A stretch of 34,761 bases of DNA from a virus, in the IMG/VR virus record IMGVR_UViG_3300022751_000034, positions 1 to 34,761 of that record; one strand, given 5' to 3'. Made by a program: the position numbers and the translations under genes. Under the pieces are notes generated by a model. It made no database searches. It saw only the letters and a list, made by a program, of their open reading frames with translations, and was not told where the DNA came from. Shown here in pieces: positions 1 to 7,267 of this stretch; the stretch's first letter is position 1, and every line of letters begins with the position of its first letter.

Positions 1-327
1 ATCAGCATAAGTTCCCGATGTAGTCCAAGTACCATTCGTTAATAGATTAGCTGTTACTATAACCCCACCAGCAGTTTTAGGACTTTCGTAAGTCGGTTTA
101 TTCGAGCCATTAATCTTTGAAAGAATTGAGTTACCCGATAACCCAAATTCCCCTGCGTTGATAGTTGCTCCTGTAGGAATTGTGAGGCTTCCGCTTGTTC
201 CTGACACAATCTCATAATATGTAATTTTGTAGACATTATTCTCAAGTTTTGTTATACGCGAATTAGTAGACGTTAAGTCTGTAGCAGATTTTTGTGATAT
301 AATCTTCTTTTTACTAAAATGCGTCAT
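1..327 (-). CDS. Partial virion protein, tail-fibre-like N-terminus
   Basis: An open frame starts with ATG at 327 and runs without a stop off the left edge of the window; 109 codons are visible. The N-terminus is basic (MTHFSKKKII), followed by a short heptad-like stretch (DLTSTNSRITKLENNVYKI) and then Gly/Ser/Thr-rich beta-type sequence. A short coiled coil leading into beta repeats is common in phage fibre and head-fibre proteins, so an appendage protein is likely but not proven. The start lies 5 bases after the stop of the upstream gene (333-725), so the two are probably co-transcribed. An open frame in another register (57-245) overlaps it and is not a gene. Confidence 0.7.
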   Translation of the reverse strand, partial: MTHFSKKKIISQKSATDLTSTNSRITKLENNVYKITYYEIVSGTSGSLTIPTGATINAGEFGLSGNSILSKINGSNKPTYESPKTAGGVIVTANLLTNGTWTTSGTYAD

Positions 328-332
328 GATTA

Positions 333-725
333 TTATTTACCGTAATATTCTATTGTTATTGTACAAAATAAAGCATCAGTAGCTATTAATTTAAGATTAA
401 CTACGTTAGTATTATTGTTTATCTCAAATAAATCTCCATCTCCCATCCACATACCTTTTGAAGCTGCTACAGGAGTGTCACCTACCTTTTGAGTATATCT
501 TAATAAATAAGTAGCATCTGTAGGAGTTCCTATTTTTTTAACCTTAATAATAACTCCACCAATATCCGCCGATGTAATACCTGATGGTAATATAGCAGAC
601 GTAAATGGTAAAGGTAATGCAGCAGACGTAAGAGTTAAATCTTCTGTACCTAAACATATCTTATCTGATAATTTACTATTAGTTTCTTTTATAGCTCTAA
701 TAATCTCTAATGTATCCTTGTCCAT
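333..725 (-). CDS. Small predicted virion protein (130 aa)
   Basis: I do not recognise the family. Residues 1-22 (MDKDTLEIIRAIKETNSKLS) form a short predicted amphipathic helix. The rest is beta-rich, with hydrophobic/Thr/Ser alternation and a C-terminal EYYGK. It lies between two virion-type genes, downstream of a terminator (751-789) and 5 bases before the fibre-like gene. That position suggests a small accessory tail or fibre-attachment protein. The ATG at 725 follows an AT-rich stretch with a TATAAT-like box close upstream, so this gene and the fibre gene may form their own transcription unit. Confidence 0.65.
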   Translation of the reverse strand: MDKDTLEIIRAIKETNSKLSDKICLGTEDLTLTSAALPLPFTSAILPSGITSADIGGVIIKVKKIGTPTDATYLLRYTQKVGDTPVAASKGMWMGDGDLFEINNNTNVVNLKLIATDALFCTITIEYYGK

Positions 726-750
726 TTTATTATATTTTATGTATCAAAAA

Positions 751-789
751 TAAATAAAAAAAGGGCTAGTTTTTTACGCCAGCCCTTTT
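751..789 (-). terminator. Intrinsic terminator after the 530-aa virion gene
   Basis: A 9-bp inverted repeat (AAAAGGGCT at 759-767 with AGCCCTTTT at 781-789) encloses a 13-nt loop. On the minus strand the stem is followed by a run of U. It lies 20 bases downstream of the stop at 810 and separates that gene from the next minus-strand unit. Confidence 0.85.
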
Positions 790-809
790 AATTTGTAATT
801 AATTATTTA

Positions 810-2402
810 TTAGTATTTCCATTTAGTAGTTGGTAATGCCATAATCTCATTTAATACTAAATCAGGGTCACCTGTAGACACATTTGCGTAACGTACAAAT
901 GGTATCATAATGTCAGTTGCATCGAATATTAAAGGAGTTGTACCTACTGAATAAACAGGATAAGTAACATCATTTAATTTACAAGTAACCACTCCGTTTT
1001 GAGCCACTAATACTTCTACTGTTACATAAGCTGTATCTGTTGGTATAATACCTGTAGATGTAGATACTGTCGCAGCATTATTTAAAATACCTTGAGTAGT
1101 AATTAAATCACCATTAGCTGCTAATGTACCTACTGCTGCTAAGTCAGTATAATCATTAAAATCAGCAGTATGAGCCGCTTTTCTACGGAAACCTACTAAC
1201 CATGCTGCATCTGTATAATCAGCCGCTTTTACACGAGCAAATACAGAGAATGGAGTTTTGCCTACAGTAAACTCTTTAGGACAATTAGTAAATAAATTTG
1301 GCGTGTATTCCGCACCTTCAGTATCAGCTAAATCTTGATCTAAAATTAAACCGTCATTTCCAGGAGTTGGAGTTGTTAATGTTTGAGAACCAATTTGAGT
1401 GTAAATCCACTTAGCATCTGAATACATTTTATTAGCTCCTGTAGCAGTTGGAACAGCACCAGCAGCACCTTGGAAAAAGATACCATTACTAAAGAAATCA
1501 ACTTGTGCAGATGGGTCTTGGTCAAAACGATTAGAAATACCTCTGTGCATAGATGATTCAAAAGCGATATAACCAGCTAAGTTAGTAGTAGTTGTTCCTG
1601 CTCCATTATCAACAAATACTTGTTGAGTTTTTACTAAGAACACTCTTGCAGCACCTTGAAAAGCTGTTGGTAAAGCTGTATCTTGTAAATAAGAGAAAGA
1701 GAACATATTATATTTCTGTCCGCTTACTGGCAAACCTCCTGTAATAGTTTTAGGAGCATCAATTTCACCTGAAATTAAGTTACCTGTCATGAAGTCATAA
1801 ACAGGAGCGTTATTTAACAAGATTAATCCTGTACCTGATTCGTAAACAGCAGGAGTAGTTAATACATAGTTAGTAGCCGCGAAACCACTTCCATCTGAAT
1901 TTGCTACAGGTTTAACAACAGAAGCACCTTTACGGTTATTCATTCCTTGACGATTGTAAGGGTAATAAGTAAGGTCATCTGTTACCGTAAATCCATTGCC
2001 TGAACCTAAACTAGCTGCAATAACGTAATTAGACGCTAAAAGATTAATCTTAGCTACTATTCCTAATGAAATTGCTTCACGTTGAGCAGCAGCATTACCT
2101 AATGTTGTTACATCAGCAGGGGTAGTAAACGAGTAAGGCTTAAGATTTTCTGTATAACCGTGATCCACTCTGTTGTTATCCCCTATTAAAACTGTATAGG
2201 TAGTGTCTGACGTAGGAGTATACGAGGTTGCACCAATTGTTACTACTTGCGCTACTTCCGCGCGATAATTGATTTGTGAGAAGTCTATGATTCTCGTTTG
2301 TTTCATCGGGTCTAATCCTGCAATTAGGATGTCGCCGCCACTGTACTGTACATCTGAACTTAGAGATGTTGTTAACAATACTGATTTGCCTTTCTGTGAC
2401 AT
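810..2402 (-). CDS. Putative virion structural protein (530 aa)
   Basis: This large protein is rich in Thr, Ala, Gly and Asn, with no signal peptide or membrane segment. It begins MSQKGKSVLLTTSLSSDVQY and ends LPTTKWKY. Its composition (beta-rich, repeated Thr/Val stretches) and position downstream of the head genes fit a virion component such as a tail, collar or decoration protein. I recognise no specific domain. The leader reads AAAACCAAATAAACAATG, the same type as at 5268 and 16070. A host-type box TACATTTG lies at 2442-2449 and the terminator at 751-789 follows, so it can be transcribed alone or with the 270-aa gene upstream. Confidence 0.75.
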   Translation of the reverse strand: MSQKGKSVLLTTSLSSDVQYSGGDILIAGLDPMKQTRIIDFSQINYRAEVAQVVTIGATSYTPTSDTTYTVLIGDNNRVDHGYTENLKPYSFTTPADVTTLGNAAAQREAISLGIVAKINLLASNYVIAASLGSGNGFTVTDDLTYYPYNRQGMNNRKGASVVKPVANSDGSGFAATNYVLTTPAVYESGTGLILLNNAPVYDFMTGNLISGEIDAPKTITGGLPVSGQKYNMFSFSYLQDTALPTAFQGAARVFLVKTQQVFVDNGAGTTTTNLAGYIAFESSMHRGISNRFDQDPSAQVDFFSNGIFFQGAAGAVPTATGANKMYSDAKWIYTQIGSQTLTTPTPGNDGLILDQDLADTEGAEYTPNLFTNCPKEFTVGKTPFSVFARVKAADYTDAAWLVGFRRKAAHTADFNDYTDLAAVGTLAANGDLITTQGILNNAATVSTSTGIIPTDTAYVTVEVLVAQNGVVTCKLNDVTYPVYSVGTTPLIFDATDIMIPFVRYANVSTGDPDLVLNEIMALPTTKWKY

Positions 2403-2441
2403 TGTTTATTTGGTTTTGTGCCTTTCGGCTGGTTTATAGTT

Positions 2442-2449
2442 CAAATGTA
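2442..2449 (-). promoter_or_regulatory. Bacteroidota-type -7 box TACATTTG
   Basis: On the minus strand TACATTTG matches TANNTTTG and lies about 40 bases upstream of the ATG at 2402. The preceding sequence (TATTGAAATAATATT) resembles that before the identical box at 5293-5300. No clear -33 TTTG at canonical spacing is seen, so the assignment is tentative. Confidence 0.5.
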
Positions 2450-2469
2450 AATATTATTTCAATATGAAT

Positions 2470-3282
2470 TTACTTACTCTCTTTTTCTACAAAAGCAGAA
2501 TTTTCAAAAGAACCTACTACTCCTAATAATATCTCAGCAGCCATTTTAGCTAATTCATCTTGACATTTCTCAGGCATATCAGTAGTAGTTGTATTAGAAG
2601 CTAATATTACTTGTCCGCTTGTTAATGTAGTTGTTACAGCCGCCGTGAACTGATTTCCTGGTTGATAAGTAACGCCATTTTGAACGCTTAACTCTATGGC
2701 TATATAAGACAAACCTGTTGTCAAAACACCTGCTCCTGCATTAATGTATTGATTTTCTGCCCCCATATTAAATACGGCAGGTTGTTTTATATAGTCTAAT
2801 TTTGGAGATGTTATAGCACTTCCTATTCCTCTATACACTAAAACTCCCGTTGCATCTTCTAAAAAGAAAGGTTTTTTGTTATTAGGTTTTCTAAATGAAC
2901 AATCTAATTGTGGTCCACGAGTGTTATAAGTCATATTATCTCTCACATAAGTAGTTTTGTTATCTATCGTTACTGTTAAGGCAGCGAATGTTTGATAATC
3001 AGCGGGATAGTTTATATGGTCTATTGTAATATCATCGTTGTATAATCCTATGTTAGTCGCCGCCGTTGTGCTAGTCTTTAATAAAGTATATAACTCATCT
3101 CTGAACTTTTGTATTCTATCTATACCACTTAATTGATTTTGTTTAGCTGTATCCGTAATGCTGTCTATCTTTTTCATAATAGCATCATTCATAGCTTTAT
3201 TCTTTTCTATATTGTAGAAACGAGATGTATGAGTTAAATTAGTGTAAAAGTCTATTGCGTAACCTATTTGTATTGCATTCAT
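2470..3282 (-). CDS. Putative virion protein (270 aa)
   Basis: I do not recognise the family. The N-terminal 80 residues (MNAIQIGYAIDFYTNLTHTS and following) are helical and charged. The rest is beta-rich with many Thr and Asn residues, and the C-terminus (residues about 237-270) is helical and acidic. Mixed helix/beta architecture and the position between other virion genes suggest a structural or assembly protein. It starts about 100 bases from the divergent plus-strand gene at 3383. The upstream minus-strand transcript ends at the 4075-4111 terminator, so this gene needs its own promoter within 3283-3383. Confidence 0.7.
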   Translation of the reverse strand: MNAIQIGYAIDFYTNLTHTSRFYNIEKNKAMNDAIMKKIDSITDTAKQNQLSGIDRIQKFRDELYTLLKTSTTAATNIGLYNDDITIDHINYPADYQTFAALTVTIDNKTTYVRDNMTYNTRGPQLDCSFRKPNNKKPFFLEDATGVLVYRGIGSAITSPKLDYIKQPAVFNMGAENQYINAGAGVLTTGLSYIAIELSVQNGVTYQPGNQFTAAVTTTLTSGQVILASNTTTTDMPEKCQDELAKMAAEILLGVVGSFENSAFVEKESK

Positions 3283-3325
3283 AGTGATAATTTTTAATAA
3301 AAGTAAATAAAAAAAGGCTTTGTAT

Positions 3326-3354
3326 GTAACCTTTTTGATTTATATGAGTTAAAG
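3326..3354 (+). promoter_or_regulatory. Phage-type promoter GTAACCTT-N15-TTAAAG
   Basis: GTAACCTT at 3326-3333 is followed after 15 bases by TTAAAG at 3349-3354, and the gene start is 28 bases further on. The stretch from here to the start codon is closely similar to that before the other plus-strand cargo gene (5329-5385), including TATTATTAACCAATTAAAAA just upstream of the start. Confidence 0.7.
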
Positions 3355-3382
3355 CCTATTATTAACCAATTAAAAATATAAA

Positions 3383-4072
3383 ATGGGAGCATCTACGCCA
3401 AAACATTTTGACAGCAATGTTAAAAAAATAGGAACATTCGCAAGTTTTATTGATAATTCAGAAATAAAAAAAGAGCCAATGTTCTTTAATAGTGATTTGG
3501 ATTATGCTTATAATAATGGAGGTAAAATAACAAAATCATTTATAGATAATTTACCATTAGATTGGACTGAAAACTCTGTATTTGATAGTAGGGTTCATAT
3601 GCTAATGCCAGGTTGGTATCCTGCAATTCCTGGGTGGCATCATGATGATGTTCCTCGCCCCGAAATACCTACAGGACAACATTTTATTACCGCAGGTCAG
3701 CCAGACTATGATAATACTAAATATAAAAGCGAACATATATTAGGCTTAGTTAATGCTGATATATGTCCTACTGAATTTGCAACAGGCTCTTGTGTAATGC
3801 CCGAAATACCTGATGGAGAATTAATATATAGAAAATGGCATGAAGAGGTTAATCATCTTATAGCATTTGATAGATTAAATAAAATTAAAACAGAAGATAG
3901 GGCATTATATCAGTTCGATTGGCAAACTTTTCATAGCGGAACAAAGTGTGTTACTAATGGATGGAGATGGTTTGGAAGAGTTAGTAGAAATACAGATAGA
4001 GTAAACTCAATAACCAATGAAATAAGAGTTAATTGTCAGGTTTATTTAGAGTTTCCAATGGAAGGATGGTAA
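3383..4072 (+). CDS. Candidate 2-oxoglutarate/Fe(II)-dependent oxygenase-like protein
   Basis: The 229-aa protein contains GWHHDD (H86, H87, D88, D89), which can supply the HxD iron-binding motif. A distal FHSG (H184) and arginines R195/R199 are placed like the second His and the 2-oxoglutarate-binding Arg of the cupin-fold oxygenases. The preceding MLMPGWYPAIPGWHHDDVPR also resembles that fold's metal strand. Other possibilities are a non-oxygenase cupin or an unknown fold. It is a lone plus-strand gene inside minus-strand virion genes, with its own promoter (3326-3354) and terminator (4075-4111), so it is a cargo (moron) gene. Substrate unknown; the genome also encodes a cytosine methyltransferase (23294-24649), but no link is shown. 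Confidence 0.6.
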   Translation: MGASTPKHFDSNVKKIGTFASFIDNSEIKKEPMFFNSDLDYAYNNGGKITKSFIDNLPLDWTENSVFDSRVHMLMPGWYPAIPGWHHDDVPRPEIPTGQHFITAGQPDYDNTKYKSEHILGLVNADICPTEFATGSCVMPEIPDGELIYRKWHEEVNHLIAFDRLNKIKTEDRALYQFDWQTFHSGTKCVTNGWRWFGRVSRNTDRVNSITNEIRVNCQVYLEFPMEGW

Positions 4073-4074
4073 TT

Positions 4075-4111
4075 AAAAAATCCCTTAGTAAATTAATGCT
4101 AAGGGATTTTT
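4075..4111. terminator. Bidirectional terminator between convergent genes
   Basis: AAAAATCCCTTAG pairs with CTAAGGGATTTTT (13 bp, 10-nt loop), with A-runs and T-runs on both flanks, so it can end both the plus-strand gene (stop 4072) and the minus-strand gene (stop 4129). It is nearly the same sequence as the terminator at 5693-5728, with one compensated stem pair changed from T-A to C-G. Confidence 0.9.
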
Positions 4112-4128
4112 CTTTTTGTGTTTAGTTG

Positions 4129-5268
4129 TTATTGTTTTGCTTCTGCTTCTTCTACTAGTTTAGCTAGTGTTTCCTTTTTAATCTTAGGCAAAGCGTGTGA
4201 AGATACTTTAAGCTCTTTAGCTCTTGCTCTTAACTCTATCATTTCAGGGTCTTCTGATACTTTACTTGCGCCTTCTTCTTTTTCATCCGCAGGTATCATT
4301 TCTTCAAAAGGAGATTTAAAATCTTCTACTTTCTTAGTCTTAGCTAATTCAGCTTCTAATTCCATTACTTTTCTCTGTAAATCAGCTTCTTTATTAACTG
4401 TTATCTGAGGTGTATTAACAGTCATAGATACTTTACTTTCCGCATCTTCTTGATTACATTTCATTGTAATTGCCGTTGCGATACCCGTATTATTAATTAA
4501 GAATTGAATTGCCATTTCTTCATTATGCCCCATAGGCATATTGCCATAGATATAAGTTCCTGTTGAACCATCAAATGTAATTTTACCTTTTGCTATTCCG
4601 CGTTTTAATACAGAAATAAACTCTCTCTTAGGGTCATTATGTAAGTCGATAAACTTCTTAGGGTCTAAGTCAATATGTCTTTGTAACTCATCTGTTAACG
4701 TAAATATGCTTTGATTAGCCGCCACATTAATACCTAACATTAAAGCCATGTCTGTTAAAGCAGGTCCTTTTAATGTTTCTAAAATATCCTCAGCTTTACG
4801 TCTTAATGTACGCTTATCAATATTCTTATGAGCTATTACTTCTTTATCAATTACTTTCCAAGTGCTTCTACCTTGTTGATTAGGGCTTCCTTCGATATAC
4901 TGACTATTCTTAATAATATGCCATGCAATAGCCTGGTCAGGAATAGATAAGTCAAAGCTCATCTTATCATCAATCCAAAAAGCTTTCCATTGAAGTTCTT
5001 TTGTTTCAGGATTCACCGCTACGGGTACTCCTATGTAAAGGTTTGTTTTCTTATCGCGAACTCTACGAACCATTTTAACATTTTCATGTTTGTTGGAACG
5101 CTTCATACATTCGATTTCGATAAATCCTTTACGGATACAGATGTCGGGATTTGCTAAGTTAACGATTTTCGTCTCAGCGCCATTGCCATCTTTTACAACG
5201 ACATAATCAATGCCCGCCGTAAGTGTCTCACTTACATTTTGCAGGTCTGTTAGATTAAATACATTCAT
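4129..5268 (-). CDS. Putative virion-associated or assembly protein (379 aa)
   Basis: I do not recognise the family. The first roughly 90 residues look beta-rich (VRDKKTNLYIGVPVAVNPET). The middle is mixed, and the C-terminal third (from about residue 285) is a charged, Glu/Lys-rich likely coiled coil (KEADLQRKVMELEAELAKTK), with a short positively charged helical end. It lies directly downstream of the capsid gene, but a terminator (5693-5728) and a plus-strand gene intervene, so it has its own promoter (box at 5293-5300). An abundant virion or capsid-associated protein is plausible from position only. Confidence 0.65.
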   Translation of the reverse strand: MNVFNLTDLQNVSETLTAGIDYVVVKDGNGAETKIVNLANPDICIRKGFIEIECMKRSNKHENVKMVRRVRDKKTNLYIGVPVAVNPETKELQWKAFWIDDKMSFDLSIPDQAIAWHIIKNSQYIEGSPNQQGRSTWKVIDKEVIAHKNIDKRTLRRKAEDILETLKGPALTDMALMLGINVAANQSIFTLTDELQRHIDLDPKKFIDLHNDPKREFISVLKRGIAKGKITFDGSTGTYIYGNMPMGHNEEMAIQFLINNTGIATAITMKCNQEDAESKVSMTVNTPQITVNKEADLQRKVMELEAELAKTKKVEDFKSPFEEMIPADEKEEGASKVSEDPEMIELRARAKELKVSSHALPKIKKETLAKLVEEAEAKQ

Positions 5269-5292
5269 TTTTATTTGGTTTTAATATTTAAA

Positions 5293-5300
5293 CAAATGTA
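5293..5300 (-). promoter_or_regulatory. Bacteroidota-type -7 box TACATTTG
   Basis: On the minus strand TACATTTG matches TANNTTTG and lies 25 bases upstream of the ATG at 5268. The palindrome at 5307-5324 abuts it upstream, where it could act as an operator or activator site. Confidence 0.5.
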
Positions 5301-5306
5301 ATAAAA

Positions 5307-5324
5307 TTATTCAAAGTTGAATAA
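5307..5324. promoter_or_regulatory. Palindromic element TTATTCAA-AG-TTGAATAA
   Basis: Perfect 8-bp inverted repeats around a 2-base centre; one of seven copies in the window. The loop is too short for a hairpin, so a site for a dimeric DNA-binding protein is more likely. It lies between the divergent promoters at 5293 (minus) and 5329 (plus). Confidence 0.75.
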
Positions 5325-5328
5325 AAAT

Positions 5329-5357
5329 GTAACCTTTTTAAATTACATACGTTTAAC
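5329..5357 (+). promoter_or_regulatory. Phage-type promoter GTAACCTT-N15-TTTAAC
   Basis: GTAACCTT at 5329-5336 and TTTAAC at 5352-5357 precede the gene at 5386 by 28 bases. It shares its downstream leader with the promoter at 3326-3354. Confidence 0.75.
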
Positions 5358-5385
5358 GCTATTATTAACCAATTAAAAATATAAA

Positions 5386-5688
5386 ATGAAAGAGATTATC
5401 GGAATTGTTATTTGTAGCATATTGCTTGGAGGATGTTTAACCTTTGGAATCGCTTATGAATTTGGTAAACAAAGTCAGAGTGATAGACTAGAAGCAATAA
5501 CAACTTCACTTGATGGAATAGAAAAAGATATATATACACAAATGGAATACGCGTATTTTGAAGGTCAAAAAGATGCTATTGAAGGTAATCTGAGAATTAA
5601 AAAAGTAGATAGTTGTTACGTTTGGACAAAATCAACTTGGGATAATTGCAATAAACCCAACACATATATTATTCCTTGTAATAACTAA
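5386..5688 (+). CDS. Small membrane protein or lipoprotein cargo gene (100 aa)
   Basis: Residues 4-24 (IIGIVICSILLGGCLTFGIAY) form one membrane segment, with LLGGC resembling a lipobox. The remainder is hydrophilic with two cysteines near the C-terminus. It is a lone plus-strand gene among virion genes, with its own promoter (5329-5357) and bidirectional terminator (5693-5728), the same cassette design as the gene at 3383. Envelope-located morons often alter the infected cell surface, for example by superinfection exclusion. That role is only a guess here. Confidence 0.65.
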   Translation: MKEIIGIVICSILLGGCLTFGIAYEFGKQSQSDRLEAITTSLDGIEKDIYTQMEYAYFEGQKDAIEGNLRIKKVDSCYVWTKSTWDNCNKPNTYIIPCNN

Positions 5689-5692
5689 AATA

Positions 5693-5728
5693 AAAAATCC
5701 CCTAACAAATTAACGCTAGGGGATTTTT
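5693..5728. terminator. Bidirectional terminator after capsid gene and cargo gene
   Basis: AAAAATCCCCTA (5693-5704) pairs with TAGGGGATTTTT (5717-5728) around a 12-nt loop. It serves the plus-strand gene ending at 5688 and the minus-strand capsid gene ending at 5750. It is homologous to the terminator at 4075-4111. Confidence 0.9.
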
Positions 5729-5749
5729 ATATGTTCTTTGAAATATTGA

Positions 5750-7225
5750 TTAAGCCGATTTACGGATTATAATCCATTTCTTCGTATCGTAGATAACAAG
5801 TAAGTCTTGTTTTAAATATGCACACTTCCACGCGTCCTCTTCTGTAATAGCCTCGCCAGGAAGTCCTGTCATACCATTAATAGTAGTCATAACGTTAGAA
5901 CGATTAGTGCCATAAGCACCTTTAGGTATAATCTCAATGTTAGCATCCATGAATGTTCCTAAATCACCACCAATATAAGTACTTGACATAATTAACTGAC
6001 CATCATTACCTCTCTCAGGGAAACGTAACTCATCATCAAATAAAGGATGTTGTACAAATGATACTGAACTTCCTGCGAAATTCATTTTAGTGATATGGTA
6101 TCCTACTTCAATTTCAGCACCACCAGTTACATTTTGCATTAACTGAGCGTTTTGAGCTAAGATGAAACGAGCCATCTTACGTTGAGCATTATAGTAACCA
6201 TCAATACCTGTCATGAAGATAATATTCACGCCTGTAGAGCTTGTAGAAGATTGTTTAGTTAACAATTTCATACCGTCGATAAAGTCATCTTCAGTAGCTT
6301 CACCGTTCACGCCTGAACCGTAAATTTCATTACCTCCTGAGATTTGTTCTTCGATACCATCACCCATTACGATGTAGTTACCTGTTTCGTTATCAATTAA
6401 GTTAGATTGACCTGCGCGAGAACCATCAGCGTTTTTCATAGTAGAAATACCGAAGATTTTAGCGTACTCATTTTCCATAGCCCATTGAGCTTCAGCTTGA
6501 CGTACTTTCTCGAATTTCCATCCTTTTACTGGTCCATTAGAAGACATATATTCATACCATAATACATCTGTTGCAGCATCTCCTGAGATAGCTACTGTCT
6601 TACGCTGAATAGTCATATCCACGATGAAAGTATCAGGGAATTGGTCACGACCATATCCTTTTAAAGATTTCTCTCCGTAACCTGTTGTAGAAGGGAAACA
6701 AGTATAAGTTCCTGTTCCTTGAGCCGCTACGTGTGTTGCGAATACGAATAACTCTTTTTGAGGATGTTGGAACGTATATAACCATCCTGCTGCTACCTTA
6801 GTAGGTTCAGCCATAGTCATTGCAGAGAAACGATTACCATAGAAAACAACAATCTGACCTTTGTAGATATAGTTGTCTTTCATGATTAATTGGAAAGTTC
6901 CATCTGCTTGCGTAGAACCAACTTGAGAGATAATAGTAGATGCTTTTTGGATACGTCCCATTACGTTAAAACGTAAAGCAGAATCTCCAATAGCTTGACC
7001 TTCTTTAATCTTACCGAATTTAGTAGGTTTCTTTAAGTCAATTCCATAAGGACCTACTGCTCCTGATGTTAATAAAGTTGTTAATTGACGTTGATCTACA
7101 CGCTCAAGCATTTGGCGAATAGCTGGGAATTTTTGCTGATTTCTTACTAAATCAGACTCTAAAGTACAGTCTGCTGAGAATGTACCTCTTACTAGGTTTG
7201 TTTGACCTGGATTTAAAGTTGGCAT
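5750..7225 (-). CDS. Major capsid protein
   Basis: The 491-aa protein follows portal and scaffold-like genes in the order expected for a tailed-phage head module, and its length fits an HK97-fold capsid subunit. The N-terminus (MPTLNPGQTNLVRGTFSADC) is followed by a helical region with conserved-looking QMLERVDQRQLTTLL, then mixed alpha/beta sequence ending KKWIIIRKSA. No signal peptide or membrane segment is seen. The assignment rests on size, gene order and general sequence character; I cannot align it here. It lies 42 bases from the scaffold-like gene and ends before a strong terminator, as expected for the most highly expressed late gene. Confidence 0.8.
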   Translation of the reverse strand: MPTLNPGQTNLVRGTFSADCTLESDLVRNQQKFPAIRQMLERVDQRQLTTLLTSGAVGPYGIDLKKPTKFGKIKEGQAIGDSALRFNVMGRIQKASTIISQVGSTQADGTFQLIMKDNYIYKGQIVVFYGNRFSAMTMAEPTKVAAGWLYTFQHPQKELFVFATHVAAQGTGTYTCFPSTTGYGEKSLKGYGRDQFPDTFIVDMTIQRKTVAISGDAATDVLWYEYMSSNGPVKGWKFEKVRQAEAQWAMENEYAKIFGISTMKNADGSRAGQSNLIDNETGNYIVMGDGIEEQISGGNEIYGSGVNGEATEDDFIDGMKLLTKQSSTSSTGVNIIFMTGIDGYYNAQRKMARFILAQNAQLMQNVTGGAEIEVGYHITKMNFAGSSVSFVQHPLFDDELRFPERGNDGQLIMSSTYIGGDLGTFMDANIEIIPKGAYGTNRSNVMTTINGMTGLPGEAITEEDAWKCAYLKQDLLVIYDTKKWIIIRKSA

Positions 7226-7267
7226 AATTGTTTGTTTTTATTTTTATGGTTTAAGTTTTAATTTAAG

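Noticed and set aside
57-245. A 62-codon open frame on the minus strand
   Set aside because: It overlaps the fibre-like partial gene (1-327) in another register and has no leader of the local type.
1376-1561. Open frame antiparallel/alternative to the 530-aa gene
   Set aside because: Shadow of the virion gene's codon pattern on the same strand in another frame.
4118-4408. Plus-strand open frame of 96 codons
   Set aside because: Antisense of the Lys/Glu-rich C-terminus of the 379-aa gene; Ser/Leu-rich translation is typical of such shadows.
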